A stretch of 46,711 nt of DNA from assembly GCA_902763505.1 (NCBI GenBank), contig CACWSO010000002.1, forward strand, positions 1 to 46,711, read 5' to 3'. Positions within the stretch are counted from its first letter, which is position 1. The number at the start of each line of letters is the position of its first letter. The notes under the pieces are model-generated. The model searched no databases, had not been told where the DNA came from, and saw only the letters and a list, made by a program, of their open reading frames with translations. Shown in pieces: positions 13,523 to 21,665 of this stretch. The position numbers were made by a program, and so were the translations under genes. The stretch comes from an uncultured Eubacteriales bacterium (GTDB lineage Bacteria > Bacillota > Clostridia > Peptostreptococcales > Anaerovoracaceae).

Positions 13523-15067
13523 ATGCTGAAAGAAAAAATCATGTATAGGGATGAGCTGCCGATCAATGTGATCACAGCAAACATCGAAGAATACCCGATT
13601 CATTTCCATGATGACATGGAAGTAGTGTACGTGCTTGATGGATCAGTTACTTTAAGGAACGGATATTACACATACAATTTGAAGCAGGGTGATGTATTTA
13701 TCCTGAACGACAGGGAGATGCACAGCTTTGAAAACACCGGGGAAGACAATATGGTCATGATGCTGCAGCTGGATCTTTCCTATTTCTCCAGATACTATGA
13801 TAATCTGAAGAACAACTTCTTTGTGACGGACATGGAGGATGACAGCGATGAGAGTCTGGACATTCTCAAGGACATCCTGGCGAGAATCATGATGGAAGTT
13901 CTCCAGAAGGGCTACGGTTATGAACATAAGGTCATCGAGAGTACGCACAACCTGATTGCATGTCTCATGTCCAACTTCAGATACTTTGTGATGGAAGACG
14001 GCAAGTTTAAGAATGAAGCCAAGAACAAAGGCAATAAGATTCTTGCCGGGAGACTGAACAGAATCACGGATTACATGTATGACAACTACAACAGGAAGCT
14101 AACGCTCAGCGAAATCGCCGAACGAGAGCACCTGAGCATCTATTATCTGTCGCACATCATCAAGGAAGCGGCAGGACTCAGTTTCCAGGATCTGCTGAGC
14201 TACATCAGAGTAGAGGAGTCGGAGAAACTGCTTCTGGGAACGAACAAAAAGATTGGAACGATTGCTGAGGAAACAGGTTTCTCGGCGGTCAGATATTATA
14301 TCAAGCACTTTGAGCACTGGTTTGGTATGCACCCGCTTGAATACAGGAAGGCTTATATCGGCAAGATCATCAGCAGGGAAATAGAAGCCAAGTACACGAG
14401 GTGTTCCCCGAACCAGATCGAAAATGCAATTCGCCGTCAGGTCAAAGGAGTCTACGCTGACTATCTTGATAAGCTCAAAGTCAGACCGACGATCGTGGAT
14501 GTCGACATCTATGATGATTACGCAGAAATCAAGAAAGGCGAACCGGAGCTTGAAGAAATCATGAGCCGTGACATCAATAAGATTCTTGCAGAGCCTTATA
14601 AGCTGCTGCGGGGACTTGGCGAAAACCTCATCGCCTCCGGAAACAATTACATGGTGACGACCAGAGAAAAGTTTCCGGGGCCACTCACAAGCTTGAGCAT
14701 ACTGGTCTACAATTTTGACGATAACGTATGTAAGTCACTGAAGAGGATTGGGACGAACCAGGATCTGCTCAGAGTGATCAGAAATTATGATGGGGAAGCA
14801 GAGTTTCTTGTGCGCTGCACCGGACTTTCCGGTCAGTTCAGAGTTCTCAGGTACAGAATGGACAGAGAAAATCTGACTGGGAAGATCGAGACGCAGACGA
14901 GACAGGACGAGGAACTGACGGACAGAGAGAAACTCCTCGGCGACCTTTCTGAAAAACCATCCATCTCAAGTGCCACATATTTCAGTTCTGATGCTCTCAG
15001 CCTGAGAAGCGTTTTCAAGGGAATCGGTTCAGAACTCATTTTTATCGACCTCAAGGACAGCAAATAA
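13523..15067 (+). CDS. AraC-family regulator with cupin domain and vestigial GH39 C-terminal part
   Basis: The 514-aa protein has an N-terminal cupin/sensor (HFHDDMEVVYVLDG at about 27-40), a double helix-turn-helix AraC domain (about 178-278; LTLSEIAEREHLSIYYLS and GTIAEETGFSAVRYYIKHF), and about 235 further residues. The last part resembles the end of the GH39 beta-xylosidase-like module found in some AraC regulators: LSILVYNFDD at about 391-400, FRVLRYRMDREN at about 439-450, and the closing ELIFIDL. The catalytic barrel between HTH and tail is mostly absent. AGGAG lies 6 nt before ATG 13523. It is 140 nt upstream of, and may regulate, the saccharopine-dehydrogenase-like gene; the ligand is unknown. 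Confidence 0.82.
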   Translation: MLKEKIMYRDELPINVITANIEEYPIHFHDDMEVVYVLDGSVTLRNGYYTYNLKQGDVFILNDREMHSFENTGEDNMVMMLQLDLSYFSRYYDNLKNNFFVTDMEDDSDESLDILKDILARIMMEVLQKGYGYEHKVIESTHNLIACLMSNFRYFVMEDGKFKNEAKNKGNKILAGRLNRITDYMYDNYNRKLTLSEIAEREHLSIYYLSHIIKEAAGLSFQDLLSYIRVEESEKLLLGTNKKIGTIAEETGFSAVRYYIKHFEHWFGMHPLEYRKAYIGKIISREIEAKYTRCSPNQIENAIRRQVKGVYADYLDKLKVRPTIVDVDIYDDYAEIKKGEPELEEIMSRDINKILAEPYKLLRGLGENLIASGNNYMVTTREKFPGPLTSLSILVYNFDDNVCKSLKRIGTNQDLLRVIRNYDGEAEFLVRCTGLSGQFRVLRYRMDRENLTGKIETQTRQDEELTDREKLLGDLSEKPSISSATYFSSDALSLRSVFKGIGSELIFIDLKDSK

Positions 15068-15092
15068 GTACTTTTTTAAAGCAAATGGCTCA

Positions 15093-15121
15093 TTGAACAA
15101 TATTAGGAAAAGTCTTACTAT
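15093..15121 (+). promoter_or_regulatory. Promoter of the saccharopine-dehydrogenase-like gene
   Basis: TTGAAC (15093-15098), 17 nt, TACTAT (15116-15121). The predicted leader is about 80 nt and ends in GGAGGT seven bases before ATG 15208. Confidence 0.5.
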
Positions 15122-15207
15122 TATGATTAGGAAAGGTTGTCCTGCAATCTGGGCAATCTGCAGATAAACGGCAACAAAATAATAATTATATTATGGAGGT
15201 AAGAACT

Positions 15208-16494
15208 ATGAAATTACTTATCATCGGAGCAGGCGGAGTAGGAACTTCAGCAGCTAAGATTATTGAAAGAGCCGGAGCAGAAGGCGACTGGGCAGAGAAG
15301 GTAGTAGTAGCTGACTACGACCTGGCCAGAGCTGAGAAGGTTGCAAATGAGATCTGCGGCGGCGGCAAGTTCGTTCCTGCACAGATCAACGCTATGGATC
15401 CTGAAAGCATCAAGGCTGTTGTTGCAGAGCATGGATGTGACTTCGCAATGAACGCTTGCGACCCAAGAATGAACCAGACTATTTTTGATACATGCCTGGA
15501 GCTGAAGATTGGATATCTTGACTGCGCCATGACACTTGGAACAGAGCATCCAGAAAAGCCGTATGAACTGCCATACATCAAACTGGGTGATTATCAGTTT
15601 GCTAAGCAGAAAGAATGGGAAGCTTCCGGTAAGATCGCAATATGCGGATCCGGCGTAGAGCCAGGTATGGCTGACGTATTCGCGAAGTATGCTGCTGTAC
15701 ACCTCTTCGACAAGATCGACAGAGTAGACGTACGTGACGGCGACAACTACGGAAACACTGATTCAGACTTCGGATTCTCCGTATGGACAACCATCGAAGA
15801 ATGTCTGCAGCCGCCTGTAATCTGGGAAAAGAATGAAGAAAATCCAGATGGACACTGGTTCTGCACAGAGCCATTCTCAGAGCCTGAGATCTTCAACTTC
15901 CCTGGCGGAATCGGCGACGTGGAAGTTGTAAACGTAGAGCATGAAGAAGTACTGCTCGTTCCAAGAGAAATCGACTGCAACAGAGTTACATTCAAGTATG
16001 GTGTTCCAAGAGAATTCAGAGCGAAGCTGCTGACTCTCCACGGATGGGGACTCGACAATAAGAGAGATAAGGTCAAGGTTGGCGACAGCGAGATCACTCC
16101 GAGAGACTTTGTCTGCAAGGTTATTCCTTCACCGGTAGGAGCTACTGACGAAATGACAGGTAAGGGCTGCGCTGGTACTTGGGTAACAGGATGGAAAGAC
16201 GGCAAGTACAGATCAGTATACCTCTATCAGGTAGCTGACAACCAGGAATGCATCAAGAAGTACACGACTAACTCAGTAGTTGCTCAGACTGCAGTAAGTC
16301 CTGTCATCATGATGGAACTGATTGCTAAGGGCATCTGGAATGAAGCAGGCGCTTGGGGTCCGGAACACTTCGATCCAGATCCATTCGTAGAAAGACTTGC
16401 GAAGTATGAATTCCCTGCAGGAATCAAGGAAATGGATTCAGAATATGCTGATGAGCTTTCAGAAAAGGCATTCCTCGCAGCAGTAAGCAAATAA
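15208..16494 (+). CDS. Saccharopine dehydrogenase family oxidoreductase
   Basis: This 428-aa protein starts MKLLIIGAGGVGTSAAK, a dinucleotide-binding GxGGxG Rossmann motif, and keeps the family pattern CGSGVEPGMADVFAKYA in the middle. Relatives include saccharopine dehydrogenase and carboxynorspermidine dehydrogenase; the actual substrate cannot be decided here. ATG 15208 is preferred to an upstream ATG at 15193 because that one overlaps the GGAGGT ribosome-binding site. Codon use (for example AGA for arginine and GTA, GCA, AAG) looks like that of the ribosomal genes, suggesting abundant protein. It has its own promoter and a perfect terminator, so it is probably monocistronic, possibly controlled by the AraC-type protein upstream. 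Confidence 0.83.
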   Translation: MKLLIIGAGGVGTSAAKIIERAGAEGDWAEKVVVADYDLARAEKVANEICGGGKFVPAQINAMDPESIKAVVAEHGCDFAMNACDPRMNQTIFDTCLELKIGYLDCAMTLGTEHPEKPYELPYIKLGDYQFAKQKEWEASGKIAICGSGVEPGMADVFAKYAAVHLFDKIDRVDVRDGDNYGNTDSDFGFSVWTTIEECLQPPVIWEKNEENPDGHWFCTEPFSEPEIFNFPGGIGDVEVVNVEHEEVLLVPREIDCNRVTFKYGVPREFRAKLLTLHGWGLDNKRDKVKVGDSEITPRDFVCKVIPSPVGATDEMTGKGCAGTWVTGWKDGKYRSVYLYQVADNQECIKKYTTNSVVAQTAVSPVIMMELIAKGIWNEAGAWGPEHFDPDPFVERLAKYEFPAGIKEMDSEYADELSEKAFLAAVSK

Positions 16495-16515
16495 AATAAT
16501 GCAAAAGCATCACAG

Positions 16516-16543
16516 GAGACCCGCAATTGCGGGTCTCTTTTTT
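16516..16543 (+). terminator. Intrinsic terminator after the saccharopine-dehydrogenase-like gene
   Basis: GAGACCCGC (16516-16524), loop AATT, GCGGGTCTC (16529-16537) and six T residues. The 9-bp stem is perfect. The -35 box of the next gene starts only 11 nt after the T-tract. Confidence 0.92.
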
Positions 16544-16553
16544 ATTCACTTCG

Positions 16554-16583
16554 TTGACAATATTTATTCAAAAGCCGTACAAT
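16554..16583 (+). promoter_or_regulatory. Consensus promoter predicting a leaderless mRNA for the glycosyltransferase
   Basis: TTGACA (16554-16559), 18 nt, TACAAT (16578-16583). Six bases later comes ATG 16590, so the expected transcription start falls on the start codon. No Shine-Dalgarno sequence precedes the ATG. Confidence 0.7.
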
Positions 16584-16589
16584 AAGCCC

Positions 16590-17588
16590 ATGGAATGTAA
16601 ACGGATAGACATCATCGTTCCTTGCTACAATGAGGAACAGAATATAGAAGCTTTTTATGAGGCTGTTCAGACTGCTGCCGCACACATTGAGGAGAGCAGT
16701 GAGTTCGAATGCAGCTATGATTTCAGCTACATTTTTATAGATGACGGCAGTACGGACGGGACGCTGGAGCAAATCAAATTGATTGCGGATAGAGGCGCAG
16801 AAGAACTGACTGCCGTGAAATACATTTCTTTCAGCAGAAACTTCGGCAAAGAAGCTGCCATGTATGCAGGCCTGAAGGCATCCGCCAAAGGGTCGAAAGG
16901 CGGCAAGCCGAGTGATCTGGCAGTGGTCATGGACGCAGATTTGCAGCATCCTCCTGAACTAGTTGGAAAAATGATCAGGAAGATGGAGGAAACAGGATGC
17001 GACAGCGTGGCGGCCAGGAGAGTCAGCAGGAAGGGCGAGCCAAAGATCCGCAGCATTTTTGCAAGATTGTTCTACAAAATCATGAACAAGTACTGCGACA
17101 TTGAAATCGTTGACGGCGCTGTTGATTTCAGGCTGATGAGCCATGCGATGGTCAAGGCAGTTGCTGAGATGCCGGAAACACAGAGATTCAGCAAAGGCAT
17201 TTTCGCCTGGGTCGGATTCAATACGGAATGGATTGAGTTCGAAAACGTCAAGCGACTTTCCGGTGAGACAAAGTGGACCGTGTGGGGACTGACGAAATAT
17301 GCCGTGGACGGGTTTATTGATTTTGCAGATTCACCACTGAAGTTCGCAGGAGCTTTCGGCGGAGTCGTCGCCGCAGGTTCAGCGATCTATCTGATCGTGG
17401 AGATCATTAAGACGATCGTCATGGGGAAGGACACACCGGGTTACGCATCTACAATCTGCCTGATTCTGTTCTTTGGCGGGATCATCATCGCCATCCTTGG
17501 ACTCATTGGAGAGTACATCGGCAGAATGTATCTTGAAACAAAAGGCAGACCAATCTACGTTGAGAAGGAATCAAATATTGAAGAATAA
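16590..17588 (+). CDS. Family 2 glycosyltransferase, CsbB/GtrB-like polyprenyl-phosphate sugar transferase
   Basis: The 332-aa enzyme has a GT2 catalytic domain (IIVPCYNEEQN, DDGSTDGT and MDADLQHPPE with the metal-binding DxD) and two C-terminal membrane helices (about residues 245-310, AGAFGGVVAAG and TICLILFFGGIIIAILGL). This is the layout of GtrB, DPMS-like and B. subtilis CsbB proteins, which load a sugar onto undecaprenyl phosphate at the inner membrane face. The YfhO gene follows with an 11-nt overlap, the same pairing as csbB-yfhO in Bacillus, where the pair glycosylates teichoic acid. A longer frame from 16527 exists but would begin upstream of the -35 and is rejected; MECKRIDIIVPCY is the natural N-terminus. 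The flippase expected for the pathway is not in the window. Confidence 0.87.
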   Translation: MECKRIDIIVPCYNEEQNIEAFYEAVQTAAAHIEESSEFECSYDFSYIFIDDGSTDGTLEQIKLIADRGAEELTAVKYISFSRNFGKEAAMYAGLKASAKGSKGGKPSDLAVVMDADLQHPPELVGKMIRKMEETGCDSVAARRVSRKGEPKIRSIFARLFYKIMNKYCDIEIVDGAVDFRLMSHAMVKAVAEMPETQRFSKGIFAWVGFNTEWIEFENVKRLSGETKWTVWGLTKYAVDGFIDFADSPLKFAGAFGGVVAAGSAIYLIVEIIKTIVMGKDTPGYASTICLILFFGGIIIAILGLIGEYIGRMYLETKGRPIYVEKESNIEE

Positions 17589-20253
17589 GATCCTAAAATT
17601 CCTGAAACTGAACAGATACGTCTTCGGTTCGTTTTTTATGCCGGTAATCATACTGGTGTTTGTTTTCGCGTGCACAGGAATCTACCCGTTCGGAGAACAG
17701 CAGCTTGCGATTATTGACATGTATCACCAGTATGTTCCGTTCCTCAGCGAACTGCAGTGCAGACTTCAGGAAGGCGGGAGCCTGTTCTATTCATGGAACA
17801 GCGGCGGCGGATGCAACTTCTGGTGCCTTTTGTCTTATTATGGGGCCAGCCCTTTGAACCTTCTGCTCGTATTGTTCCCGAAGACACTGATCATGGAAGG
17901 CGTAAGCGTCATCCTGCTGATCAAGATCGGACTGTCGGGGAGCTTCATGTACATCTATCTGAAGAATGTCTATTATCCCGATGAAATGCTGGTGGACAGA
18001 CAGGCCGGCGCCAAGACCATGCTGTTCGCGTGCACGTATGCGCTGAGCTCTTATTCCATCGGTTATTACTGGTGCATCATGTGGCTCGATGCAGTGATGC
18101 TGCTGCCGCTCTGTATGCTGGGCATGAACCGGCTGATCAAAGACGGAAAGATCGCACTCTATACAGTCACATTGGCCCTGATGGTCTTCTGCAATTACTA
18201 CATTGCCATCATGGTCTGCATCTTTATTCTCGTTTACTATCCGGTCTGCTATTTCATCATAGTCAGAGACAGAGGAGCGAAAGCATGCCTGATTACCACG
18301 CTTAAGGCGATTGGTGCTTCCATTCTCGGCATCGCAATGTCGGCTGTCATGCTTCTGCCTACTTACATCAGCATGCAGAACGCATACTATTTCTCATCTG
18401 AGATGCCGGAAGAGTGGAAACTGTATTATGATGTGCTGGATGTGATCAACCAGCTGCTGCCGGCCTCACATTTGACCTATCTTGAGGGTCTTCCAAATCT
18501 GTGCTGCGGTTTCCTGGTTCTGATCATGCTCGTCTGCTATTTCATATCGAGAGAGATCCCGTTTAGAGAGAAGGTGCTGCACGGCGCGTTTCTGGTGTTC
18601 ATGTTCCTGAGTCTCAACATCAACAAGTTGGATTTCATCTGGCATGGAATGCATTTCCCGAATCAGCTGACGCACAGGTTCACATTTGTGATTTGTTTCC
18701 TTCTGGTGGCGATGGCGTACAGGGGGTTCAACAGACTGGATGGCATGAAGGTGAAAAGTATCGTGGCAATCATCGCAGTCGTTGCAGGTTATTATCTTAT
18801 CGCCCAGAAAATCATGACCGATGTTGTTGACGATATGGATACCTTTGTGTATTACGGCCTTGCGTTGACAGCTGCCTATGGAATCCTGCTTGTCCTTTAT
18901 AAGAAGCAAAAGCTGGTCAGACGGCGTTTCATTCTTGTGCTTGCTCTTGTTGTGGCCGCAGAAGTGGGCGTGACAGCAGCGATTGATTTCAACACGATGG
19001 GCAATTCCTCAAGGGAAACATATAACGAAAACAAAGCCAGTATCATACGGCTTGCTGATTATGCAGAGAAAGAAGGCGGCGCCACAGCGGACGGCGGCAA
19101 TGGGCGCTTTGCCAGAATGGAAATCGATGACCCACTCATTCACAACTGTCCGGCCAAATATCACTACAGAGGTATGGGACAGTTCGCATCAACACTGAAC
19201 TGCAATACGACCACGCTGATGGAGCACATCGGGCTGGAAGGACATCCGGGAAGCAACCGGTTCAATTACAATGAAACCAGTCCGGTGACGAACTGCCTGG
19301 TCAATATTGACTACCTGATCGCAAAGAACAGGAAGCTCAAAGACCCTGATTTCACATATATAAAGAGCGATGGAAATTCCAGACTTTACGAAAGCAATTA
19401 CCCGATGTCCATCGGATATATGCTGCCGGAATCCATTCGGACATGGAGCCCATATGACTCGAATCCATTCATCAATCTGAATGACTACGCGAGAGCAGCG
19501 ACGTCCGGTGAGGTGGAAAAGGTGTTTGATAACATGGGGCAAGGCACCGTGTCAGGCGAAAATGTGACTGCGTCATATGTCAGCGATTCAGAAATCGAAA
19601 GCACTTTGCACGATGCTTCTGCTAAGGCGTCAACTACCATTGAATACGAAGCTACGACAAGCGAAAAGTACTATGTGTATGTTGCGGCAGATTATGCAGA
19701 TGAGATTTTTATTGAATGCGAAGACAGCCCTGAGGACATCTCAGTGCAAGCAGACTGCGGCTCTATTCTGAACATCGGCCCAATGGAGGAAGGACAGACA
19801 TTCAAAATCAAAGTCTACTTCGAAGAAGGCAACGTGGGAAGAATCACCTGCTATGTCTGCACCTTAGATGAAGAGGCATGGGAAAGAACCTACAGCATGA
19901 TATCATCCAGCCTTATGACGGTTACGGATGCCGGTGATTCGTTCCTCAAGGGAACGATTGACGCCGGTGATGGGGGGATACTCGTCACATCTGTTCCTTA
20001 TGAAGAAGGATGGTCTATGAAGATAGACGGCAGGAAGACAGACATCACGGAACTCACAGGGGATGTGTGGATCAGCACGCAGCTGGATCCGGGCATCCAC
20101 GAAATAGAGCTCAGTTTCAGACCGGCAGGGTTCATCAAAGGACTGATTCTGACGATTGAGTCGATTATCATACTTCTTGTCGCCACGCTTCTGCCAGCTG
20201 TGCTGCGACGCCGTCGATCCCAGACAGCGGAATCTGATTGTAATACAGAATGA
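17578..20253 (+). CDS. YfhO-family multispanning membrane protein
   Basis: This large protein (891 aa) has an N-terminal membrane part of about a dozen hydrophobic segments, a long extracytoplasmic region (about residues 490-850) and one C-terminal helix (GLILTIESIIILLVATLL). The early DMYHQYVPFLSEL motif is typical of YfhO/GT-C-like glycosyltransferases. In Bacillus, YfhO transfers sugar from a polyprenyl carrier to lipoteichoic acid, and the gene again follows a CsbB-like gene. The start is TTG 17578, with AAGGA eight bases upstream, inside the 3' end of the glycosyltransferase gene, implying coupling. In-frame sequence extends upstream to 17473 but lies entirely within the preceding gene. 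The last 86 nt overlap the convergent MocR gene. Confidence 0.87.
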   Translation: MKNKILKFLKLNRYVFGSFFMPVIILVFVFACTGIYPFGEQQLAIIDMYHQYVPFLSELQCRLQEGGSLFYSWNSGGGCNFWCLLSYYGASPLNLLLVLFPKTLIMEGVSVILLIKIGLSGSFMYIYLKNVYYPDEMLVDRQAGAKTMLFACTYALSSYSIGYYWCIMWLDAVMLLPLCMLGMNRLIKDGKIALYTVTLALMVFCNYYIAIMVCIFILVYYPVCYFIIVRDRGAKACLITTLKAIGASILGIAMSAVMLLPTYISMQNAYYFSSEMPEEWKLYYDVLDVINQLLPASHLTYLEGLPNLCCGFLVLIMLVCYFISREIPFREKVLHGAFLVFMFLSLNINKLDFIWHGMHFPNQLTHRFTFVICFLLVAMAYRGFNRLDGMKVKSIVAIIAVVAGYYLIAQKIMTDVVDDMDTFVYYGLALTAAYGILLVLYKKQKLVRRRFILVLALVVAAEVGVTAAIDFNTMGNSSRETYNENKASIIRLADYAEKEGGATADGGNGRFARMEIDDPLIHNCPAKYHYRGMGQFASTLNCNTTTLMEHIGLEGHPGSNRFNYNETSPVTNCLVNIDYLIAKNRKLKDPDFTYIKSDGNSRLYESNYPMSIGYMLPESIRTWSPYDSNPFINLNDYARAATSGEVEKVFDNMGQGTVSGENVTASYVSDSEIESTLHDASAKASTTIEYEATTSEKYYVYVAADYADEIFIECEDSPEDISVQADCGSILNIGPMEEGQTFKIKVYFEEGNVGRITCYVCTLDEEAWERTYSMISSSLMTVTDAGDSFLKGTIDAGDGGILVTSVPYEEGWSMKIDGRKTDITELTGDVWISTQLDPGIHEIELSFRPAGFIKGLILTIESIIILLVATLLPAVLRRRRSQTAESDCNTE

Positions 20254-21553
20254 TCCTGTGACCAATAGTTGCAGCAGGGATGCCGAGTTTCTCGGCATCT
20301 TTTTTTAATTGCGTCGGCGTTTTGGATGTTTTGATGTCGAGAATGATGCTGATACCCGAGGAAGAACTGATGACGCGTACGAAATCGGATGCCTTTGCAT
20401 CGAACGCTTCGGTAATTCTTGTGAGCTTCTGGGAGTATAGTTTACGCAGTTTCTTGATGTGGGTCTGGTACATACCGCTCTCCATGAACATGGCCAGGGT
20501 CAGCTGTTCCAGCTTGGAACAAGTCGGAGAATAGTCGCCGGCGATCGAGGAGAAGACTTCAGCCATCCCGGCAGGGAGAACGATATAACTGATCTTCAGT
20601 GCTGCGAAGAGGGTACTGGAGAAGGAACCCAGATAGATGACGCGTCCGCCTGCGTCGAGGCTCTTCAGGGCAGGGATAGGTTTGCCGAAGTACCTCAGTT
20701 CACTGTCGTAGTCATCTTCGATAATGTAACTGTTGTTTTCCTCTGCCCAGGCGAGGAGTTCATATCTGCGGCCGACCGGCATGACACTTCCCGTGAAAGC
20801 ATGATTCGACGGGCTGACATAAGCGGCCGCCCGGATGTTTGCCGGCAGTTTTTCGATGACGAGGCCGTTGCTTTTTACGGCCACGTTGGTGATGGCGAAG
20901 CCTCTGTCCCGGAATGCGTTTCTGACGGGCATATAACCGGGATCTTCCAGAGCGACATGCTCGACGCCCTGCTTACGGAGCAGCGTCGCCAGCTGGTTCG
21001 TGATTTGCTGAGTGCCTGCGCCGATGATGATCTGATCCGGCTTGCAGCTGACGCCTCTGGACATATAAAGATATCTGGCGATTTCCGCGCGCAGCGCTTC
21101 TTCACCCTGCGGGTTGCCTTCAAAGAGGAGGGCAGGAGAGTAATCGTTCAGGATTTTGTTCATGCATTTCTTCCATTTGTTGAAGTCAAAGCATTCCGGA
21201 TCGTACTGCATGGCCGGCATCTCTAAATCCACAGCTTCATCGATAACAGACACTTCGTGCATGTTTTTGCTTTCCTGAACAGGTACAGTTTGAGGAGAGC
21301 CTGCCAGGACTTTGCTGACGAAGTAGCCCGACTGGGGCTTGGAATAGATATACCCCTCCACAAGCAGCTGGTTATAACTCTGCTCAACTGTTGTGATGCT
21401 CAGGGACGTAGATTTCGCAAGGCTCCTAAGGGAAGGAAGCTTTTCACCCTCGGTGATCTCCCCTGCCAGAATAGCGTTCTTAATATAGCTGTAGAGCTGC
21501 AGATAATAGGGCTTTTCGCGTGTCTCATCGAATATCGGAATCAGAGCTTTCAT
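20168..21553 (-). CDS. MocR/PdxR-type GntR regulator with aminotransferase-like domain, PLP lysine missing
   Basis: This 461-aa protein joins a GntR winged helix (about residues 15-78, LPSLRSLAKSTSLSITTVEQ) to a class I aminotransferase-like domain (about 110-458). PdxR/GabR-type members bind PLP through a lysine in a motif like FSKSL; here the aligned motif is SFSSTLFAALK, with Ser313 instead of Lys, and the usual Arg a few residues on is Lys. The Asp-Tyr site (IEDDYDSE) is kept. GGAG is 7 nt before ATG 21553. It is divergent from an ECF transporter operon, a common place for PdxR regulators of vitamin B6 genes, so it probably controls that operon. Its 3' end overlaps yfhO by 86 nt. Confidence 0.87.
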   Translation of the reverse strand: MKALIPIFDETREKPYYLQLYSYIKNAILAGEITEGEKLPSLRSLAKSTSLSITTVEQSYNQLLVEGYIYSKPQSGYFVSKVLAGSPQTVPVQESKNMHEVSVIDEAVDLEMPAMQYDPECFDFNKWKKCMNKILNDYSPALLFEGNPQGEEALRAEIARYLYMSRGVSCKPDQIIIGAGTQQITNQLATLLRKQGVEHVALEDPGYMPVRNAFRDRGFAITNVAVKSNGLVIEKLPANIRAAAYVSPSNHAFTGSVMPVGRRYELLAWAEENNSYIIEDDYDSELRYFGKPIPALKSLDAGGRVIYLGSFSSTLFAALKISYIVLPAGMAEVFSSIAGDYSPTCSKLEQLTLAMFMESGMYQTHIKKLRKLYSQKLTRITEAFDAKASDFVRVISSSSGISIILDIKTSKTPTQLKKDAEKLGIPAATIGHRIILYYNQIPLSGIDGVAAQLAEAWRQEV

Positions 21554-21665
21554 GGCGTTTCTCCAAACTGTTATTATAAAAATAATTATTTTTGTCTATT
21601 TAATTATGTACAATATTGGCTTATTATAGTGTAAACCAAACAGTAGTGATTGAAAAGAAAAAGTT
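21554..21665. promoter_or_regulatory. Divergent control region between the MocR-type and ECF genes
   Basis: On the minus strand TATAAT occurs at 21629-21624 and could serve the MocR gene. On the plus strand the same bases read TTATTATAGTG and may serve the ECF operon, but I find no good -35 for either. CAATATTG (21611-21618) is a small palindrome. This is where a MocR-type regulator would be expected to bind. Confidence 0.4.

Noticed and set aside
13522-13948. Frame on the minus strand within the AraC-type gene
   Set aside because: It overlaps the conserved cupin domain, so it is a shadow frame.
16527-16589. Upstream extension of the glycosyltransferase frame
   Set aside because: It would begin before the -35 box of the only visible promoter and directly behind a terminator, and the added residues are not like a GT2 N-terminus.
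20459-21226. Plus-strand open frame of 255 codons inside the MocR gene
   Set aside because: It is a shadow of the conserved aminotransferase-like domain on the other strand.
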